Shown here piece by piece: positions 53,463-62,168 of a stretch of DNA of 64,000 bases (positions are counted from its first letter, which is position 1; every line of letters starts with the position of its first letter). Location: contig CAMLMH010000002.1 in assembly GCA_946481315.1 (NCBI GenBank), positions 124,001 through 188,000 of the forward strand. The letters run 5' to 3'. Under the pieces are notes generated by a model that was not told where the DNA came from, searched no databases, and saw only the letters and a list, made by a program, of their open reading frames with translations. Both the position numbers and the translations under genes were made by a program. This DNA is from an uncultured Bacteriovorax sp. (GTDB lineage: Bacteria; Bdellovibrionota; Bacteriovoracia; Bacteriovoracales; Bacteriovoracaceae).

Positions 53463-54416
53463 ATGACAATGCTAAATGCTCTATTATTAAGCCTTTTTTT
53501 AAATCCATTTGCAGTGATGGCCAAGACACCGCTCATGATTGATGTGGATGAAGAAATTCGCTTTAATGATCCATGGTATGTAAAGAGCAAGAGTGATGAG
53601 GAGAATTTCAAACGACTGGTTAACGGTCTAAAAAAAATTCCCACCGGAAAAAAAGTCATCGAAAAGGCCCAGGAAAAAGCAGCTCAGCAGGGCATGACTT
53701 TATTTGATGTCATTGCTGCCGGCGACGGATCACTGACAGATACAACGCTCGTCCGGCGTTTCTCGGCCAGTGATCCTACACAAGTTATGTACGAAACTAA
53801 GAGTAGGGTCTATCTCAACCGTCACCTTAAAACGCTGGATGCTCTGTTGGATTTTGCTCACGAACTGACGCATTTTACTTATCGCGAACCTTTCAATCCT
53901 TACGATTCACGTTTTCGCCTCAAAGAGTTTATCAAGAGCACGGTGGAAGGAAGAGGTGGTGAAGTAGATGCCTATTTAGTTGAATGCCGGGTGTTACAAG
54001 AATTATTGCCAGGCACAGGCCTCAGAAATTCCAACTGTCAGCGCGTTCTCGATCAACAATCGGGAATCGTTTCCAAAGATCTTGGTGTGCAGGAGTTTTA
54101 TAAAGTGGGCAATCACTATGAAACACTCAGAAAAGAACTCAGCAAATTTGCCGTAAATGAAAAAGATTTGCCGGCAGCATCTCCCAATGAAGCCTTTTTT
54201 ATTTCCTCCGCCTGGGGTCTGCCCTATCCGGTTGCTGCAGTGAAAGAATACGTCAATATTATGGATCGCGTTTGCAAAAACGACCAAAATAGAATTTCTC
54301 TAATGGAAAACAAAGTTAGTCGTTCTCCTGCAAGCGTAGGCAGTAAGGATGCAACTGATTACCGAATCATGTTCGAAGATTTCAAGAGCCGTTGCGATAA
54401 ATTCTCACCGATTTAA
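53463..54416 (+). CDS. Exported zincin-type metalloprotease-like protein
   Basis: A 317-residue protein with a signal peptide (residues 1-20, MAK). The HExxH motif HELTH sits at about residue 135 (FAHELTHFTY), with a possible third ligand Glu in GRGGEVDAYLVEC downstream. This is the gluzincin/metzincin arrangement, but the family is not one I can name. The helical C-terminal half contains several Cys. It probably cleaves proteins in the periplasm, wall or prey. Confidence 0.6.
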   Translation: MTMLNALLLSLFLNPFAVMAKTPLMIDVDEEIRFNDPWYVKSKSDEENFKRLVNGLKKIPTGKKVIEKAQEKAAQQGMTLFDVIAAGDGSLTDTTLVRRFSASDPTQVMYETKSRVYLNRHLKTLDALLDFAHELTHFTYREPFNPYDSRFRLKEFIKSTVEGRGGEVDAYLVECRVLQELLPGTGLRNSNCQRVLDQQSGIVSKDLGVQEFYKVGNHYETLRKELSKFAVNEKDLPAASPNEAFFISSAWGLPYPVAAVKEYVNIMDRVCKNDQNRISLMENKVSRSPASVGSKDATDYRIMFEDFKSRCDKFSPI

Positions 54417-54455
54417 TTCTTTATCCTCGTGTCGCCATTTTGTCGCTCTCTTTCA

Positions 54456-54485
54456 TTGACGAATGCCTCGCCCTCTCGGTAAATT
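54456..54485 (+). promoter_or_regulatory. Likely sigma-70-type promoter of the nuo operon
   Basis: TTGACG (54456-54461) and TAAATT (54480-54485) with an 18-base spacer, about 68 bases before nuoB. Confidence 0.5.
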
Positions 54486-54520
54486 TATGTAATAATTGAG
54501 AGAATTACCTAAAAGACATT

Positions 54521-54538
54521 GTGCTAAAAATTTAGCAC
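54521..54538. repeat. Perfect inverted repeat just before nuoB
   Basis: GTGCTAAA, two bases, TTTAGCAC. It lies directly upstream of the AAGGGAG ribosome site of nuoB. It could be an operator for a repressor or an mRNA hairpin. Confidence 0.6.
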
Positions 54539-54553
54539 CCAAGGGAGCTATAG

Positions 54554-55036
54554 ATGCAAGATAGCGTCGTATTAATGAAAGTTGATGATTTTTTAAACTG
54601 GGGTCGAAAGAACTCTTTGTGGCCGATGACTTTTGGTCTCGCTTGTTGCGCGATCGAAATGATGGCAACCGGAGCTTCAAAATACGATCTGGAAAGATTT
54701 GGCTGCGGGGCCTTTATGGCCACTCCACGTCGCGCGGATCTGATGATTGTGGCCGGAACGGTTACACTCAAAATGGCCACTCGTATTCAGACACTCTTTG
54801 AACAAATGCCCGAGCCTCGTTACGTTGTCTCGATGGGCTCTTGTGCAAATAAAGGCGGACCTTACTGGCAGCACGGTTATCATGTTTTAAAAGGCGTTGA
54901 TGAAGTGGTTCCGGTTGATGTTTACGTTCCTGGTTGTCCTCCTCGGCCGGAAGCTCTGATCGAAGGAATTATGACTCTACAAAAGAAGATTGCTAACGAG
55001 CGTCTCCTTCGCGATAAGTGGGTAAAACATGCATAA
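54554..55036 (+). CDS. nuoB: NADH-quinone oxidoreductase subunit B
   Basis: A 160-residue subunit carrying iron-sulfur cluster N2, the final electron donor to quinone. The ligands are in [10 protein letters not shown] (two Cys), MGSCAN and [14 protein letters not shown] precedes the ATG. It overlaps nuoC by 8 bases. Confidence 0.97.
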   Translation: MQDSVVLMKVDDFLNWGRKNSLWPMTFGLACCAIEMMATGASKYDLERFGCGAFMATPRRADLMIVAGTVTLKMATRIQTLFEQMPEPRYVVSMGSCANKGGPYWQHGYHVLKGVDEVVPVDVYVPGCPPRPEALIEGIMTLQKKIANERLLRDKWVKHA

Positions 55037-55673
55037 TGAAATCGCTTCTTTTTTAAATACAGCTGTTCCAGGATCTAATCCAGTAGTGAAGTCAGCTGAA
55101 GTTGGACACTCTTCGGTGTTTGTTGAAGCAGAAAAAATTCTTGAGGTCTGTGAGAAGTTAAAAACTTCACCTGAATTTCAAATGAATGTTCTGCAAGCAG
55201 TTTCGGGAACTGATTTTAAAGATCATTTAGAAATCACTTATGTTCTGGCCAGTTTCGTCAAAAACACTGAGTTATTACTAAAGGTGAAACTTCCACGCGG
55301 AGAAGGGACTGGAAATACACTGGCCAATCTTCCGAAAATTAATTCAGTCACCAGTGTCTGGTCGGCTGCTAATTTTCAGGAACGTGAAACTTATGATCTC
55401 TTAGGTGTTCACTTTGTGGGTCATCCGGATCATCGCCGGATTCTTTGCCCTGATGAGTGGCAAGGTTATCCACTTAGAAAAGATTATGTTGTTCAGGAAA
55501 AATATCTGGATATGGTGGTTAATCCGCCTTGGAAGATCAATACTGAAGATCATATGTTTGGAAAAAATCTTAAAGAACAAGTGGGCGATCCAAAGCTCGT
55601 TACTTTTAGCTGGAAAGGGAAAAATTCTGGCGGCAATGTCGGTGAAGAATCTGACGAAAAGGATGGTGAATAA
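55029..55673 (+). CDS. nuoC: NADH-quinone oxidoreductase subunit C
   Basis: A 214-residue subunit of the peripheral arm. The signature [25 protein letters not shown] (given in part) and GYPLRKDYV are typical. It has an extra acidic C-terminal tail ([12 protein letters not shown]). It overlaps nuoB by 8 bases and nuoD by 1 base, so B, C and D are one translationally coupled unit. Confidence 0.95.
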   Translation: MHNEIASFLNTAVPGSNPVVKSAEVGHSSVFVEAEKILEVCEKLKTSPEFQMNVLQAVSGTDFKDHLEITYVLASFVKNTELLLKVKLPRGEGTGNTLANLPKINSVTSVWSAANFQERETYDLLGVHFVGHPDHRRILCPDEWQGYPLRKDYVVQEKYLDMVVNPPWKINTEDHMFGKNLKEQVGDPKLVTFSWKGKNSGGNVGEESDEKDGE

Positions 55674-56839
55674 TGTCTGCTGGTCATCATGAAGTAGAAG
55701 ATAAAATTATTCTGGGCGACCAGGAAGTTTTAAAGTCAGACCTCCTGACACTTAATATGGGTCCTCAACACCCGGCCACACACGGGGTTCTTCGTGTGGA
55801 AATTAAAACCGATTCGGAAATCGTAGTAGAAGCTATCCCGCATTTGGGTTATTTACACCGTTGTATGGAAAAGCACTCTGAAAACTTAGACTACCGGGGT
55901 GTTATTCCTTATGTTGATCGTCTGGACTACCTCGGTGCCATGAACATGGAGCTGGGTTACGTTTTGACTGTTGAAAAAATGCTGGGAACAGAAGTTCCAA
56001 AGCGTGCTGAATATATCCGCGTTCTCGTGGCTGAACTTCAGCGAATTGCCTCTCACTTACTTTTCTTCGGAACATACGCAATCGATCTTGGAGCTTTCAC
56101 TCCTTTTCTTTATGCCTTCCAGGACCGAGAACAAATTCTTCGAATTTTTGAAGAACTAAGTGGAGCTCGTCTTCTTTATAACTATATCTGGATTGGCGGT
56201 GTCTGGAACGACATCACTGATGCTCAATTAAAAAGAGTACGTGAGTTCTGTGACAAATTCGAAGTTGAGCTGAAGAAATATCATGATCTGGTTGGAGAAA
56301 ATCAGATCTTTATCGGTCGTACAGCAAACGTGGGAGTTCTGACTCCAGAGCAATGTTTTGACTTCGGAGCCACTGGTCCTGTCCTGCGCGGCTCAGGTGT
56401 TGAATGGGATCTTCGTAAGAAGCGCCCATACTTAATGTACGACAAACTGGATTTCAATATTCCTGTTGGGCAAGGTTTAAAAGGAACAGTGGGGGACTGC
56501 TGGGACAGGTACTATGTCCGCGTAATGGAAATGTTTGAATCAGTAAAAATTATTCGTCAGGTCCTTGAGGGAATTGAAGAAGGTCCGGTCATGGGGAAAG
56601 TTCCAAAAATCATCAAGGTCCCGGCCGGTGAAATGTATATGCGGACAGAGTGTCCACGCGGAGAATTGGGTTACCACCTGATTTCTGACGGTGGCAAAAC
56701 TCCATATCGCTTAAAAGTTAAATCATCATGCTTTACTCACGTCTCAATGTTGCCAGTCATGGCACCGGGACAAATGGTGGCAGATCTTGTAGCAAGTATC
56801 GGAAGTATTGATATCGTTCTCGGTGAAGTAGATCGTTAA
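55673..56839 (+). CDS. nuoD: NADH-quinone oxidoreductase subunit D
   Basis: A 388-residue subunit forming part of the quinone site with NuoB. Motifs LNMGPQHPATHGVLR, HLGYLHRCMEK and GPVLRGSGVEWDLRK match. Ends with the conserved SIGSIDIVLGEVDR. The start overlaps the nuoC stop (TAATG). Confidence 0.97.
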   Translation: MSAGHHEVEDKIILGDQEVLKSDLLTLNMGPQHPATHGVLRVEIKTDSEIVVEAIPHLGYLHRCMEKHSENLDYRGVIPYVDRLDYLGAMNMELGYVLTVEKMLGTEVPKRAEYIRVLVAELQRIASHLLFFGTYAIDLGAFTPFLYAFQDREQILRIFEELSGARLLYNYIWIGGVWNDITDAQLKRVREFCDKFEVELKKYHDLVGENQIFIGRTANVGVLTPEQCFDFGATGPVLRGSGVEWDLRKKRPYLMYDKLDFNIPVGQGLKGTVGDCWDRYYVRVMEMFESVKIIRQVLEGIEEGPVMGKVPKIIKVPAGEMYMRTECPRGELGYHLISDGGKTPYRLKVKSSCFTHVSMLPVMAPGQMVADLVASIGSIDIVLGEVDR

Positions 56840-56871
56840 GCATTACACACTAACAAAAGTTAAGGAAAAAT

Positions 56872-57396
56872 ATGGAAACCATTCACCTTAAAAAACAAAT
56901 TGAACCGGAACTAACTTTTACTCAATGGTTTAAGAATGTTTACGGCGCAATCAAAACGACAATGATCGGGATGGGAATCACGTTCAAGTATGTTTGGGGT
57001 AAACCAATAGTAACAATTGAGTATCCGGAAGTTCGCGAAGAACTTCCTGCTAACTCCCGTTCTCGTCTTTATAATGACGTTGAAAACTGTATTTCATGTC
57101 TGCAGTGTTCTGTGGCCTGTCCGGTCGATTGTATTTACATAGCGGCAGTTAAACGCCCAAGTGATGCACCAAAGATTAAAACTAAAGACGGTACACCGAT
57201 TCGTCTCGACCTTAAACAGTATACCATCGATACTGCTCTTTGCTGTTACTGTGGTCTTTGTACAACCGTATGCCCGACTGAATGCCTGACTCACACGACT
57301 GATTACGAATTCTCTTCTTATACGCTGGCGGCGATGAAGTATGATTATCTGGCACCAGATATTAAGGCCTGGCGTACACGCATTGTTAAAGCTTAA
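56872..57396 (+). CDS. nuoI: NADH-quinone oxidoreductase subunit I
   Basis: A 174-residue ferredoxin-like subunit with two 4Fe-4S clusters: ENCISCLQCSVACPVDC and CCYCGLCTTVCPTEC. It passes electrons toward cluster N2. It lies 32 bases after nuoD and is followed by a terminator. The other complex I subunits (A, E-H, J-N) are not in this window, so the enzyme is encoded at more than one locus or the operon is split. Confidence 0.96.
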   Translation: METIHLKKQIEPELTFTQWFKNVYGAIKTTMIGMGITFKYVWGKPIVTIEYPEVREELPANSRSRLYNDVENCISCLQCSVACPVDCIYIAAVKRPSDAPKIKTKDGTPIRLDLKQYTIDTALCCYCGLCTTVCPTECLTHTTDYEFSSYTLAAMKYDYLAPDIKAWRTRIVKA

Positions 57397-57404
57397 TAAA
57401 TATT

Positions 57405-57428
57405 AAAGCTCCCTCGGGAGCTTTTTTT
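57405..57428 (+). terminator. Terminator of the nuoBCDI operon
   Basis: AAAGCTCC pairs with GGAGCTTT over a CTCG loop (57405-57424), then a T run. The next gene starts only about 13 bases later. Confidence 0.88.
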
Positions 57429-57440
57429 TGGTAAAAAAAA

Positions 57441-58499
57441 TTGCATACTGAAGTTTTCAAATATTTTATTCGTCTGGGGCTTTTGGGATTTGGTGGACCT
57501 CTGGCCCTAGTGTCATCCATGCAAAAAGACCTGGTAGAAAAACGCCGCTGGATGGATCCTCATGAATTCAATGCCACATTCTCTCTTATAAAGGCCATGC
57601 CGGGACCAATCGCTTTTATGACCGCTGTAACAATGGGTCGCGTGCGCGCAGGGTTTCTGGGAGCGTTGATAGCTGGTTTTGCTCTTAACTTTCCTGCATT
57701 TGTTCTCATGATTGTCTTCGCTCTTTTTTTTAGTTCTGTATCGGGATTTACAGCGACACAGTGGCTGATGCTCGGTATGCAGGTTTCTGCTCTAGGGGTG
57801 ATTTTAGGAAGTCTCAAGGGGCTCACCAGAGGGTATTCAAGAGATATGCTCTTTTGGAGTATGGTAGTTCTGGCCGGTGCTATTAATTACAAATTTCCTT
57901 CTTTTGAGCCACTGATCATTTTGGGATTTGGATTCTTCATTGTTGTTTTAAGAAAAAAACGCACCAGTGAATTAGGCTCGCTTGTGTTGGTTTGTTTCAA
58001 GGCCGGAGCTCTGGTTTTTGGTTCAGGCCTGGCAATTGTTCCAATGCTTCAACATGATGTTGTCGAAAAGTATCACTGGCTTTCTCAAAGTGAGTTTCTC
58101 GATGCACTCGCCTTTGGGCAGATGACGCCTGGGCCAGTGGTCATCACAGCAACTTACATCGGCCACAAAGTCGCCGGTTTTACGGGCTCAGTATTGGCCA
58201 CATTAAGTATTTTTGCAGCTTCTTTTTTTCATATGACCACCTGGTTTCCTTTCGTAATTAAGAAACTTAAGGATCAAAAATGGGTGCGAGATTTTACCTA
58301 TGGGGCCGTCGCCGCTGTAGTTGGACCCATTATTGTCGCTGTTATTAAATTAGGTATGGGAGTGGATTTCGATCTCTTGCTGGTATTTCTGGCAATGGGG
58401 AGTTTTGTGATCAGTTACCTGGGAAAATTACCACTATGGCTGATCATTCCTCTGTCTGGTTTGATCAGCCTGCTCTTTCATTCACTTATAGTTTTCTGA
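57441..58499 (+). CDS. chrA: Chromate transporter family protein (ChrA-like)
   Basis: A 352-residue membrane protein of about 10 helices made of two homologous halves, each with the ChrA motif: FGGPLALVSSM...AMPGPIAF and FGSGLAIVPML...MTPGPVVITATYIG (in parts). The family exports chromate or related anions. The start is TTG at 57441, the first possible start after an in-frame TAA at 57432; no clear ribosome site precedes it. Its 3' end overlaps the RDD gene by 14 bases. Confidence 0.88.
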   Translation: MHTEVFKYFIRLGLLGFGGPLALVSSMQKDLVEKRRWMDPHEFNATFSLIKAMPGPIAFMTAVTMGRVRAGFLGALIAGFALNFPAFVLMIVFALFFSSVSGFTATQWLMLGMQVSALGVILGSLKGLTRGYSRDMLFWSMVVLAGAINYKFPSFEPLIILGFGFFIVVLRKKRTSELGSLVLVCFKAGALVFGSGLAIVPMLQHDVVEKYHWLSQSEFLDALAFGQMTPGPVVITATYIGHKVAGFTGSVLATLSIFAASFFHMTTWFPFVIKKLKDQKWVRDFTYGAVAAVVGPIIVAVIKLGMGVDFDLLLVFLAMGSFVISYLGKLPLWLIIPLSGLISLLFHSLIVF

Positions 58500-59073
58500 G
58501 ATATTCTTCTTTTTTCCGATTGTATTCTTCTTCAGAAAGAATCCCTTTTTTGTATAAGTCGTATAAATCTTCCAGACTTTGTTTGGCATTTGGTCCCACC
58601 ACTATGGGCTGCTTGGGACTGGTCGTCGTCACCGTGTTGTTCAGGTTGAGAAGATCTTTCATCTGATCCAGCCAGATTTTGAAAACGTTAGTTGAATCCT
58701 GAATTTCCGGCACGACTATTGTATCGGCAACGTAGTCATGGAGAGTTTGCTTGCGATCGGTGAAAAAATACATGAAATACCCTAAGAAGAAAAAAGAACC
58801 AGAGATCATCGACATCAGGTGGCGAATAATGGCCGTTTTAAAATCAAGTCGGGTACCGTCTATTCTTGTGACAACAATTCCCATGATGTGTTTGCCGGGT
58901 GTTCCTTTCAGCGGTGAAGAATTGAAAACCGGATAGTAAAGAAAAGTCACTACAAACCACAGTGGAGTCAGAAAAAAGGGAATGATGAGCAGACAGGAAA
59001 TTAGCGAGAGAATAAGAACATCTAATATGAATGCTGTAAATCGTCTCCAGAATCCTGCGTAAGTCATTTTCAT
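58486..59073 (-). CDS. RDD-family membrane protein with C-terminal SHOCT domain
   Basis: A 195-residue protein. The RDD domain has R/D-containing helices (GFWRRFTAFILDVLILSL, GTPGKHIMGIVV, DRKQTLHDYVADT), about 3-4 helices. Residues ~163-195 are a SHOCT motif (LEDLYDLYKKGILSEEEYNRKKEEYL, in part), a short oligomerisation helix. Role unknown; RDD proteins may be transport or assembly factors. Last gene of a four-gene minus-strand operon. Confidence 0.85.
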   Translation of the reverse strand: MKMTYAGFWRRFTAFILDVLILSLISCLLIIPFFLTPLWFVVTFLYYPVFNSSPLKGTPGKHIMGIVVTRIDGTRLDFKTAIIRHLMSMISGSFFFLGYFMYFFTDRKQTLHDYVADTIVVPEIQDSTNVFKIWLDQMKDLLNLNNTVTTTSPKQPIVVGPNAKQSLEDLYDLYKKGILSEEEYNRKKEEYLRKL

Positions 59074-59078
59074 TCTCC

Positions 59079-59534
59079 TTATTGGCGCGCCAGCGCGGTA
59101 AAGATAACACTTAAAGCGGCAAAGGTTAGACCAATCAGCTTAAACGTATTTAGCCCAATTCCTTCAACAAACAAATCCCAAAGAACGCTGACAATCATTT
59201 GTGCCGCGATCAGACCGACTGTCACTTTCACTGCCCCAAAATTGGCAATGGCATAGGGAATTCCCGAAATGACCAGAAAACCAAATAGTGGAGGGAAGAC
59301 ATACCACCATTTGTATTCTGAGAGCGGAACCCGCAACTGGAACATAGGAGGAAGTATGTTGGGAAATGTTTTTACTGTAATATAAAAAATCACGCACAGT
59401 AAGACTGTTCCCATGTTGGTGATAAGAGTCGCATGTGTCACTCCAACATGCGTCGAGATCTGACGGTTCAGCGCTCCTTGCAGAAGACCGAAAGCTCCGA
59501 TCATAAAGGGGATGACGACACTCAATATATTCAT
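59079..59534 (-). CDS. DMT-type transporter, YdcZ/DUF606 family
   Basis: A 151-residue protein of five membrane helices matching DUF606/YdcZ (GALNRQISTHVGVTHATLI, in part; GLIAAQMIVSVLWD). These half-size drug/metabolite transporters probably act as dimers. The start shares a TAATG overlap with the upstream methyltransferase stop. Only 5 bases separate it from the RDD gene. Confidence 0.85.
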   Translation of the reverse strand: MNILSVVIPFMIGAFGLLQGALNRQISTHVGVTHATLITNMGTVLLCVIFYITVKTFPNILPPMFQLRVPLSEYKWWYVFPPLFGFLVISGIPYAIANFGAVKVTVGLIAAQMIVSVLWDLFVEGIGLNTFKLIGLTFAALSVIFTALARQ

Positions 59535-60772
59535 TATAGATCCTTTTTCTTATAGTCGATGAGAAACCCTTTGAGATAATCACCCTCATGAAATCCTTTT
59601 AAAGGAGCGCAGTCTTCAGAGAGTTTGAAGCGTTTTCCGATCTGCACTTTTGATTTATAAGGTGTTGTCTCAATGATTTGTTTTAGTTTTTCTTCAAATT
59701 TACTCCAGCTGACCGTATGCGTATTCAGAAAAACAAAAAGTGAGCCTTTCTGATCCAGCAGGGCAAGCATTTTAGGTAACAAAATTTCATAAGCTTTTAA
59801 AGCAGATGAAACTTTTGCTCCGTCACTTGAAGCACTCGGAGGATCACAGACGATCACTTCAAAAGTTTTTTCTTCACTCAGCAGTTTATCCAGTGCTTTT
59901 TCACAAGGCATGCAAAGATTTTGATTTTTAGACGGATCAAGACGGGGATTGAGTCCGATATTTTCTTCGAGCCACGCAAGATATTTGGGTGATAGATCAA
60001 CCGACGTCACCCGGTCAAATCCCTGTCCTAAAGCAAAGACGGAAAAAGCGCCTGTGTAACTGAAAAGATTCAGCAGTGAATGTTTCTCTCTCCAGTAAGG
60101 AAGCATCATTTTGCGAATGGCGCTCATATCGGAATAGATACCAAAATCATAATGGCGGTTGATGCGTATTTTATAGGTAAGCCCGAATTCATTCAGAGTG
60201 AACTCGCTCATTTCATTTCCGTTTACGGAACGAATAGATTTCTGCTGATCAAAATTGCGCTCCTGAATCCAGATGTCCTTGATGTTGATTTCAGGAACAA
60301 CTTCCACCAGTGATTGGGTCAAAGCTTCCAGCATATCCTTTTCCAGGGATTTCCAGAAGAGGGCGTAATACTGAATGATAATTTCATTTTTTAATAATTG
60401 AATGAGCAGTCCCGGAAGCTCGTCACTTTCTCCATTGATCAGGAAGACATTTTCTCTTTCATTAAAGAGTCCTGCTTCTTTTCTTCTGGCCAGTCCTTTT
60501 TTTAATCTTTCATAGAGTGAAGCGGTTAGCTGATAACCGGATTTAAAATCATCAGGATTTAAGCTCCACAAGCGGGCCTTGACTGTTTTATGCTCCGGAT
60601 CCTGAATGAGTAAGGCCACTTCTTTTCTGGTTTTGTCCTCAGTTCCCACCAAGAGCAGCGAATCTTTGGGAAAACGCCGGGTGAAACTATCTTCAGTGAT
60701 CCATGGATGGCCAAGCTTTAAATACTTGCAGGAAGCGGGATGCAGGGTGACGCGGGGAAAAGGCTTGTTCAT
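59534..60772 (-). CDS. 23S rRNA m5C methyltransferase, RlmI-like
   Basis: A 412-residue SAM-dependent methyltransferase. N-terminal PUA-like RNA-binding domain, then the Rossmann domain with NLFSYTGAFSVFAL (motif I), VDLSPKYL and CDPPSASS (motif IV). This fits RlmI/RlmK-type enzymes that methylate C1962 of 23S rRNA. The DPPS motif is typical. The C-terminus is somewhat extended. TAATG overlaps couple it to genes on either side. Confidence 0.85.
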   Translation of the reverse strand: MNKPFPRVTLHPASCKYLKLGHPWITEDSFTRRFPKDSLLLVGTEDKTRKEVALLIQDPEHKTVKARLWSLNPDDFKSGYQLTASLYERLKKGLARRKEAGLFNERENVFLINGESDELPGLLIQLLKNEIIIQYYALFWKSLEKDMLEALTQSLVEVVPEINIKDIWIQERNFDQQKSIRSVNGNEMSEFTLNEFGLTYKIRINRHYDFGIYSDMSAIRKMMLPYWREKHSLLNLFSYTGAFSVFALGQGFDRVTSVDLSPKYLAWLEENIGLNPRLDPSKNQNLCMPCEKALDKLLSEEKTFEVIVCDPPSASSDGAKVSSALKAYEILLPKMLALLDQKGSLFVFLNTHTVSWSKFEEKLKQIIETTPYKSKVQIGKRFKLSEDCAPLKGFHEGDYLKGFLIDYKKKDL

Positions 60773-61086
60773 TAGAAAATTTCTCGAACGTCGCTGGCTT
60801 TTTCATTAAATGGCCTAATGACATGCAGTTCATCGATACTGTCTTCCAGCAGCATCAAAAGAGTGTTGGTGATTTTGAAAGGATCAGAAAGATCCAGAAT
60901 GTGAAAATCCATCAGCCGCATTTTAAGGTCATCGGAAATGGGCTCATAGGGATTAAGTTCCGTGCAGATGTCGCTGAGTTTTTTGATTCGTGCTTCGAGT
61001 TCCGCTGCTTTTTCATCCAGTGGTGAAAGGATTTCATCCGGTGAAAAAAGCGAATGCGAATTCTGCTCGTTAACTGTCTTATTCAT
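60772..61086 (-). CDS. Small acidic helical protein, unknown function
   Basis: A 104-residue soluble protein, mostly helical and acidic, with a coiled-coil-like stretch (LDEKAAELEARIKKLSD) and a second helical part (FKITNTLLMLLEDSIDEL). First gene of the minus-strand operon; its stop overlaps the methyltransferase start. I do not recognise a family. Confidence 0.6.
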   Translation of the reverse strand: MNKTVNEQNSHSLFSPDEILSPLDEKAAELEARIKKLSDICTELNPYEPISDDLKMRLMDFHILDLSDPFKITNTLLMLLEDSIDELHVIRPFNEKASDVREIF

Positions 61087-61156
61087 GTCTTCACTATTTC
61101 AAAAATGGACTTTTTCGTCAATGAAATTGGTGTCGTTTTTGCTTGGATGACCGGTC

Positions 61157-62101
61157 ATGATGATAAAAACCACCCTCTATATTTTCGGACTGTCTCTTCT
61201 TTTCTTTTTACCTGACCGGTTTTGGGAAAAACTCATGTTTTTTGGTCAAAAGCTCTTTGACAAGTCGGAGAAATCGCGTCGCTCATTACAATCTTTACGC
61301 CATTCATTGCCGGTCATCGGAGACCTAGCAAGGGGAGATGAGCTGCTTCTTCTTTTTCCTCGCATAGAAGCTCAGATCGGACTGGGGTTAAAGACGATAA
61401 AATTTGAACTCCCGCAGTTCAAATTTTATACCGCCCTTATGCTTCAGCTACTCGAAGCCCATCGTCAGCTGGGTGTCTCGGTTAAAAATCTATTTCCGGA
61501 GTTACGGGCAAATTTAATCAAAGAAATGCAATTTGAAAAAAAGATCTACTCCCTCTCGATGGCCGGAAATTTACAGTTTGTCATTGTCACATTAACCACA
61601 TGGTCATTTATTCTTCTTTCTCAGCAGCTGGCCGACATTCCCGCGAATCCCTTTATTCTCATGCTGATTGCTTTTCTCCAGTCACTGGCCTTTATATTTT
61701 TTAATCTGGGTTTTATCCGGATAAAAAACCGGGGCCTTGCTTATTATTCTCGTGCCCTGGAAGAGTTGTATTTTTTCAAAGGGATGCTGGAACTGGGTTT
61801 GCCGGTGAACCGAGTCCTGAACGATTCCAATTGCCTCAACGGGGCACTGGCCACAACTAAACAATTTAAAAATCTCTTTCAAAGACTGTCTGAATTAGTC
61901 AGCCGATGGAAAGAAACCGGTCTTTCTCCGCGCGCTGAAGTGCAGGAGATTATTGTCGAAATTTGGCATGAAAAAGAGCAGGGCTATCAGCGTTTTATCA
62001 AACATCTCGAAGTTTTGAAGTTTGTTGTCCTGGCTTTCTTCTTTTTGCCGGCATACTTCGCGCATCTCTTCTCAATTTTTCAATTTTTCATGGAACAATA
62101 G
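61157..62101 (+). CDS. Membrane protein, possibly type II secretion F-domain-like
   Basis: A 314-residue protein with membrane segments near the N-terminus (~5-20), the middle (~130-185) and the C-terminus (~285-310). The arrangement of helices, RxxxELPQFKFYTALMLQLLEAHRQLG (in part) and the final helix recalls TadB/TadC-like T2SS-F proteins, but no TadA or other pilus genes are nearby. The resemblance is only topological. It precedes ettA by 67 bases. Confidence 0.45.
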   Translation: MMIKTTLYIFGLSLLFFLPDRFWEKLMFFGQKLFDKSEKSRRSLQSLRHSLPVIGDLARGDELLLLFPRIEAQIGLGLKTIKFELPQFKFYTALMLQLLEAHRQLGVSVKNLFPELRANLIKEMQFEKKIYSLSMAGNLQFVIVTLTTWSFILLSQQLADIPANPFILMLIAFLQSLAFIFFNLGFIRIKNRGLAYYSRALEELYFFKGMLELGLPVNRVLNDSNCLNGALATTKQFKNLFQRLSELVSRWKETGLSPRAEVQEIIVEIWHEKEQGYQRFIKHLEVLKFVVLAFFFLPAYFAHLFSIFQFFMEQ

Positions 62102-62168
62102 CGTTTTTTTAGGTACTTTAGAGAGCAATCAATTCATTAAAAACCTCTCTAACTTATCGGGAAAAAAC

